Below are positions 15,982-18,971 of a stretch of 18,971 bases of DNA, piece after piece. The stretch covers positions 1 to 18,971 of the forward strand of contig CAKSQP010000020.1 of the NCBI GenBank assembly GCA_934486965.1, read 5' to 3'. The notes under the pieces were generated by a model. It did no database searches. It saw nothing but the letters and a program-made list of their open reading frames with translations, and was not told the origin of the DNA. A program made the translations under genes and the position numbers. How positions within the stretch are numbered: the stretch's first letter is position 1; every line of letters starts with the position of its first letter. Origin of the DNA: an uncultured Eubacteriales bacterium. GTDB lineage: Bacteria > Bacillota > Clostridia > Oscillospirales > UBA644.

Positions 15982-16821
15982 TCAGCCTCTGTTTTTGAAC
16001 ATTTCGTAAATGTCGCGGCGGCGAAGTCCGTATTTTTTCGCGACCTCTTTCGACGCGTCGCTTTTCGACATTCCGTCGGAAACGAGCCTGTCGAATTCTT
16101 CCGCAAGCGTTTCGGCGGAAATATCTTCGGTTTCGGCGGGAGTATATCCCTCGACGATAAGCACGAATTCGCCCTTTATTATTTTGTCCGCATAGTATCC
16201 GACAGCCTCGGAAAGAGTCGTTCTTCTCGCCTCTTCGTAAATCTTCGATATTTCGCGGATAAGGGTTATCCGACGCGCCCCGAAATGCCTTTCCATATCG
16301 GCAAGGGTCTCGCGGAGATGGTGAGGAGCCTCGTAGAATATCATCGTTCTTTCCTCTTTTTCAAGGGAAGAAAGATGCTTTTCCCTGCTGTTCCTTGCCG
16401 TACTTAAAAAGCCCTCGAAGCAAAAGCGTTTTGTCGGAAGACCCGACATCGAAAGAGCGGTCGTCGCGGCGCAGGGACCGGGCAGAGCGGAAACAACGAG
16501 CCCCGCGTCAAAGCACTGCATTACGAGTTCTTCTCCGGGGTCGGAAACGGCGGGAGTTCCGGCGTCGGTTATCAGCGCGCAGGTCTCCCCGTTTTTCAGC
16601 TTTTCGACGATTATTTCGCCGCGTTCCCTGCGGTTATGCTCAAAATAACTTATCATCGGCTTTTTTATCCCGAAATATTTAAGAAGAACGCCGCTGTTGC
16701 GGGTGTCCTCGGCGGCAACAAAATCCACCGTCCGCAGAATTTCAAGCGCGCGCGGGGACATATCCGAAAGATTGCCTATCGGCGTCGGCACACAATATAA
16801 AGAAACGTTGTTTTTTTCCAT
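15982..16821 (-). CDS. rsmI: 16S rRNA (cytidine(1402)-2'-O)-methyltransferase
   Basis: 279 residues, the family length. A tetrapyrrole-methylase-fold SAM enzyme that 2'-O-methylates C1402 of 16S rRNA in the decoding centre. Signatures: VPTPIGNLSDMSPRA at the N-terminus, AAEDTRNSG, ALITDAGTPAVSDPG, ALPGPCAATTALSMSGL, and IFYEAPHHLRETL. The C-terminal helix-turn region (KSDASKEVAKKYG) is also typical. It starts 6 nt after trmN6, a pairing conserved in Firmicutes (yabB-yabC). No proper terminator follows; see the hairpin at 15902-15930. Confidence 0.97.
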   Translation of the reverse strand: MEKNNVSLYCVPTPIGNLSDMSPRALEILRTVDFVAAEDTRNSGVLLKYFGIKKPMISYFEHNRRERGEIIVEKLKNGETCALITDAGTPAVSDPGEELVMQCFDAGLVVSALPGPCAATTALSMSGLPTKRFCFEGFLSTARNSREKHLSSLEKEERTMIFYEAPHHLRETLADMERHFGARRITLIREISKIYEEARRTTLSEAVGYYADKIIKGEFVLIVEGYTPAETEDISAETLAEEFDRLVSDGMSKSDASKEVAKKYGLRRRDIYEMFKNRG

Positions 16822-16827
16822 AATTCC

Positions 16828-17523
16828 TCACAGATTTCCGTATGGACGGTTTTTATATAAAAGATACGGTTTTTCAAAAAGAAGACCGGGTCTTGCGTCT
16901 TTTCGCCCCTCAATAAGAAAAAGCGACGCGGGACGGTTTTCCGATGTTTCGGCAAGTTTCATTATCTTCGGTTCGATCTTATATTTCCGCATAAGACAGA
17001 TAACGTCGCAAAGCCGTTCGGCGCGGTTTATCATACAGAATCTTCCGCCGCTCTTAAGCAGTCTTCCTGCGGCTTTTATTATTTCCTCCAGAAGTCCCTC
17101 TTCTTCGGTACGCGCGTTTCCCCTCTGCCCCGCGGCGACAAATCCGCTGTTTTCGGCATAATAAGGAGGATTTACCGAAACAAGGTCGAAAGACGACGCG
17201 GGAAGCGGACTTTCCTTGGTGTTTATTATCCTCACGTCGGCGTTTATAAAGGAAATTTTTTCCGAAAGTCCGTTGTATTCGGCTGATTTTTCCGAAAGAC
17301 GGTGAGCCTCCGCCGAGATTTCAACGCCGATGATTTTTCCCGTACAGCCGTGAGAAAGCAACAGGGGAATAACGCCGTTGCCACTGCAAAGGTCGACCGC
17401 GTTTTTATAGTTTCGCTCTCTTATGAAGTCGGAGAGCAGAACGGCGTCCGTTCCGAAGCGAAAAAGGGCGTCGTCCTGATATATTTTGAGTCCGTGAACG
17501 ACAAGATCGTCAAGTCTTTCCAT
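16828..17523 (-). CDS. trmN6: tRNA1(Val) (adenine(37)-N6)-methyltransferase-like enzyme (TrmN6/YabB)
   Basis: 231 residues. A class I SAM methyltransferase: motif I VDLCSGNGVIPLLL (43-56), an acidic residue after strand 2 (GVEIS, 66-70), and the catalytic N6-adenine motif N118-P-P-Y121. The N-terminus FRFGTDAVLLSDF is typical of YabB/TrmN6, which methylates A37 of tRNA-Val in E. coli; the Firmicutes substrate is inferred. The start has only a weak purine site (GAGAGAG). The ferredoxin terminator ends just upstream, with no room for a promoter. Confidence 0.92.
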   Translation of the reverse strand: MERLDDLVVHGLKIYQDDALFRFGTDAVLLSDFIRERNYKNAVDLCSGNGVIPLLLSHGCTGKIIGVEISAEAHRLSEKSAEYNGLSEKISFINADVRIINTKESPLPASSFDLVSVNPPYYAENSGFVAAGQRGNARTEEEGLLEEIIKAAGRLLKSGGRFCMINRAERLCDVICLMRKYKIEPKIMKLAETSENRPASLFLIEGRKDARPGLLFEKPYLLYKNRPYGNL

Positions 17524-17548
17524 AATTCTCTCTCAAATAAGTTATTAC

Positions 17549-17579
17549 AAAAAAAGGACAGGGTTTTCCCCTATCCTTT
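17549..17579 (-). terminator. Terminator of the ferredoxin gene
   Basis: Minus strand: an 11-bp stem with one G-U pair, AAAGGATAGGG (17579-17569), a 5-nt loop, CCCTGTCCTTT (17563-17553), then continuing T to 17549 (seven T in all from 17555). It begins about 19 bases past the ferredoxin stop and ends about 25 bases before the trmN6 start. Confidence 0.85.
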
Positions 17580-17597
17580 CTTCATTATTTCGTGCGA

Positions 17598-17768
17598 TTA
17601 TTCAGCCTGGGGAGCGCCGACGGGGCAGGTATCCGCGCAAGCGCCGCAATCGATACAGGTATCCGGATCGATTACGAATTTGCCGTCTCCTTCGGAGATC
17701 GCTTCAACAGGACAGCCGCCCTGGCAAGCGCCGCAGGAAATGCAGTCATCACTGATTTTGTATGCCAT
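17598..17768 (-). CDS. 2[4Fe-4S] ferredoxin, clostridial type
   Basis: 56 residues. Two cluster-binding motifs, C9-x2-C12-x2-C15-x3-C19-P and C38-x2-C41-x2-C44-x3-C48-P, at the exact spacing of clostridial ferredoxins, with the internal duplication visible (DxCISCGAC, DTCIDCGAC). A soluble low-potential electron carrier for enzymes such as pyruvate:ferredoxin oxidoreductase or hydrogenase, implying anaerobic metabolism. Start: ATG with AAGGAGG (17784-17778) and a 9-nt spacer. It has its own promoter and terminator, so it is a single-gene unit inserted between ricT and trmN6. Confidence 0.97.
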   Translation of the reverse strand: MAYKISDDCISCGACQGGCPVEAISEGDGKFVIDPDTCIDCGACADTCPVGAPQAE

Positions 17769-17799
17769 AGTCTAATACCTCCTTAAAATTTCTACCGAC

Positions 17800-17828
17800 A
17801 GTATAGCATTATAATTTCGGTTTGACAA
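17800..17828 (-). promoter_or_regulatory. Sigma-A-type promoter of the ferredoxin gene
   Basis: Minus strand: TTGTCA (17828-17823), a 17-base spacer that also contains TATAAT, then TATACT (17805-17800). The predicted start of transcription is near 17793, a leader of about 25 nt. It lies in the gap after ricT. Confidence 0.8.
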
Positions 17829-17851
17829 GGGGTTTGTCGAAAATTTTTCAA

Positions 17852-18715
17852 TTATTCCGCATTTTTTTCTTCCTCTGCGGAGGAATTCTGCGGCTGTTTT
17901 TTTGCTTTCGGGACAAAAACTATGTCTTTTTTATCGTAAACTTTCTGGGTCACCTGTCCGTCTCTGTCAAATTTCACCCTTACCTTTTCTATAAGGATAT
18001 TCGATTCGGTGACCACTCCGTCTCCGTCGGGAGTTTTGACCTGCTGACCGACCCTCGGCATCGTTTTATATGCGTCTTCATAGGCGTTCTGTTCGAAATT
18101 CAGGCAGCAGATAAGTTTTCCGCACGCGCCCGAAATTTTCTGCGGGTTTGTCGAAAGGGCCTGATCCTTTGCCATTTTTACCGAAACGGGCGAGAATTCG
18201 GAAAGGAACTGCGAGCAGCAGACCTTTCTGCCGCACATACCGAGCCCTCCGACAGCCTTTGTCTCGTCGCGGACGCCTATCTGACGGAGTTCGATACGGG
18301 TCTTGAAAACGGAAGCAAGGTCCTTTAAGAGTTCTCTGAAATCGACTCTTCCCTCGGCGACGAAATTGAAGATTATCTTGCTGTTGTCAAAAGTATATTC
18401 CGCGTCGATAAGGGTCATTTCGGGGTTTCTTTTTCTGACCTTTTCTTCGCATATTTTAAGAGCCTCTTTTTCTTTTCGCTCGTTTTCTTCGTCCCTTTTT
18501 ATATCTTCGGGAGTTGCCGCACGGATAACGGGACTTAAAGGCATATAGCACTTTTCCTCCTCGACCATGCGGTTTGCGATAACTACGCTTCCTATCTCAA
18601 GTCCGCGGACGGTTTCGACGATAACTTTTTCGCCGACGCCGAGCGAAAGCCCTTTCGGGTCGAAATAATAAATCTTGCCCGCTTTTCTGAAACGGACGCC
18701 TACGATCTCTACCAT
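17852..18715 (-). CDS. ricT: PSP1-domain protein RicT (YaaT)
   Basis: 287 residues. The PSP1 domain spans about residues 55-140 and beyond, followed by the cysteine motifs GMCGRKVCC (C161, C166, C167) and GACGKLICC (C198, C203, C204) and a charged C-terminal tail (KAKKQPQNSSAEEEK). In B. subtilis RicT joins RicA and RicF in a complex that binds iron-sulfur clusters and promotes RNase Y-dependent mRNA processing; it also affects sporulation and competence. RicA and RicF partners are not in the window. Start: ATG with GAGGT 5 nt upstream. It starts 27 nt after the probable holB, the usual neighbour. Confidence 0.95.
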   Translation of the reverse strand: MVEIVGVRFRKAGKIYYFDPKGLSLGVGEKVIVETVRGLEIGSVVIANRMVEEEKCYMPLSPVIRAATPEDIKRDEENERKEKEALKICEEKVRKRNPEMTLIDAEYTFDNSKIIFNFVAEGRVDFRELLKDLASVFKTRIELRQIGVRDETKAVGGLGMCGRKVCCSQFLSEFSPVSVKMAKDQALSTNPQKISGACGKLICCLNFEQNAYEDAYKTMPRVGQQVKTPDGDGVVTESNILIEKVRVKFDRDGQVTQKVYDKKDIVFVPKAKKQPQNSSAEEEKNAE

Positions 18716-18742
18716 TTTATACCTCGTTTCCCCGCGTGATTA

Positions 18743-18971
18743 TTACCGTCCGGCACGGGGAGATGCCGAACGGGTCAAAGACCATTCCCTGATATTTCCG
18801 CGGCAATCGGAAACAAATCCCGCCACGGTAAGGTTCATATTCAGATTCATTTCGCATCTTGCCGCCCATTTTTCGGCGGTTGCAAGAAGCGCAAGATAAA
18901 GAGACGTTTCGCCGTCTTTTTTCTCAGCCGAAAACTTTTTCACCTTTTCGCGGCAATATCCGCACATATAC
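18743..18971 (-). CDS. holB: Probable DNA polymerase III delta' subunit, C-terminal end, 5' part outside window
   Basis: About 75 C-terminal residues; the frame is open to the right edge. The delta' C-terminal pattern is visible: a helix ending in NLNMNLTVAGF, matching the family's NxN followed by a leucine-rich end, after a helix (LYLALLATAEKWAARCEM). Synteny supports this, because holB precedes ricT in many Firmicutes. Delta' is part of the clamp-loader complex. The tail ending in REWSLTRSASPRAGR is longer than usual. Alternative: an unrelated short protein, since the ATPase part is not visible. The N-terminal end here (MCGYC) need not be the start. Confidence 0.6.
   Translation of the reverse strand, partial: YMCGYCREKVKKFSAEKKDGETSLYLALLATAEKWAARCEMNLNMNLTVAGFVSDCRGNIREWSLTRSASPRAGR

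Noticed and set aside
17823..17843. Hairpin TTGACAA/TTTGTCGAA after ricT as a terminator
   Set aside because: Only about 5 bp with an intervening mismatch and no T-run; it overlaps the ferredoxin -35 element.

Overview
The window looks like chromosome from a Gram-positive, anaerobic, Clostridia-like bacterium (Bacillota), possibly an uncultured gut lineage. The reasons are strong GGAGG-type ribosome binding sites, textbook sigma-A promoters with 17-base spacers, an archaeal-type prolyl-tRNA synthetase, a clostridial 2[4Fe-4S] ferredoxin, and the Firmicutes gene order holB-ricT-...-trmN6-rsmI. The lineage is inferred from gene content only. Nearly all genes lie on the minus strand; proS is the only plus-strand gene.

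Left part (1-5927). A membrane-anchored SPFH/stomatin-like gene runs off the left edge and has its own promoter. Beside it is a single-gene unit encoding a 1,622-residue lipoprotein with the full architecture of a family GH2 beta-galactosidase (LacZ), plus a duplicated Ig-like domain and a C-terminal lectin-like beta-trefoil region. Its catalytic acid/base and nucleophile, and nearly all the metal- and sugar-binding residues I could align, are replaced. The gene is intact and carries its own promoter and terminator, so it looks like a maintained pseudoenzyme that may bind glycans at the cell surface. A divergent intergenic region with inverted repeats separates it from proS.

Middle (5928-9491). 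proS ends at a strong hairpin terminator that faces a convergent three-gene set: murI (glutamate racemase), an HD-domain hydrolase and a membrane-anchored DUF1287 protein.

Envelope operon (9535-15732). One promoter with a structured leader of about 105 nt precedes an M23 peptidase with LysM and G5 domains, then murA, walJ, rlmH, a TSCPD protein and a phosphoglucomutase, with gaps of about 1-31 nt. Together with murI downstream, this groups peptidoglycan precursor synthesis (MurA, MurI), sugar-phosphate supply (phosphoglucomutase) and wall remodelling (M23). A UUCG hairpin terminator separates pgcA from murI.

Right part (15982-18971). The 3' end of a probable holB, then ricT, a short ferredoxin gene with its own promoter and terminator, trmN6 and rsmI. 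This matches the Bacillus holB-yaaT-yabB-yabC order, with a ferredoxin gene present between ricT and trmN6.

The best candidate for something undescribed is the catalytically degraded LacZ-like lipoprotein. Second are the structured leader of the envelope operon and the ferredoxin beside ricT. I saw no CRISPR array, insertion sequence, tRNA or rRNA.
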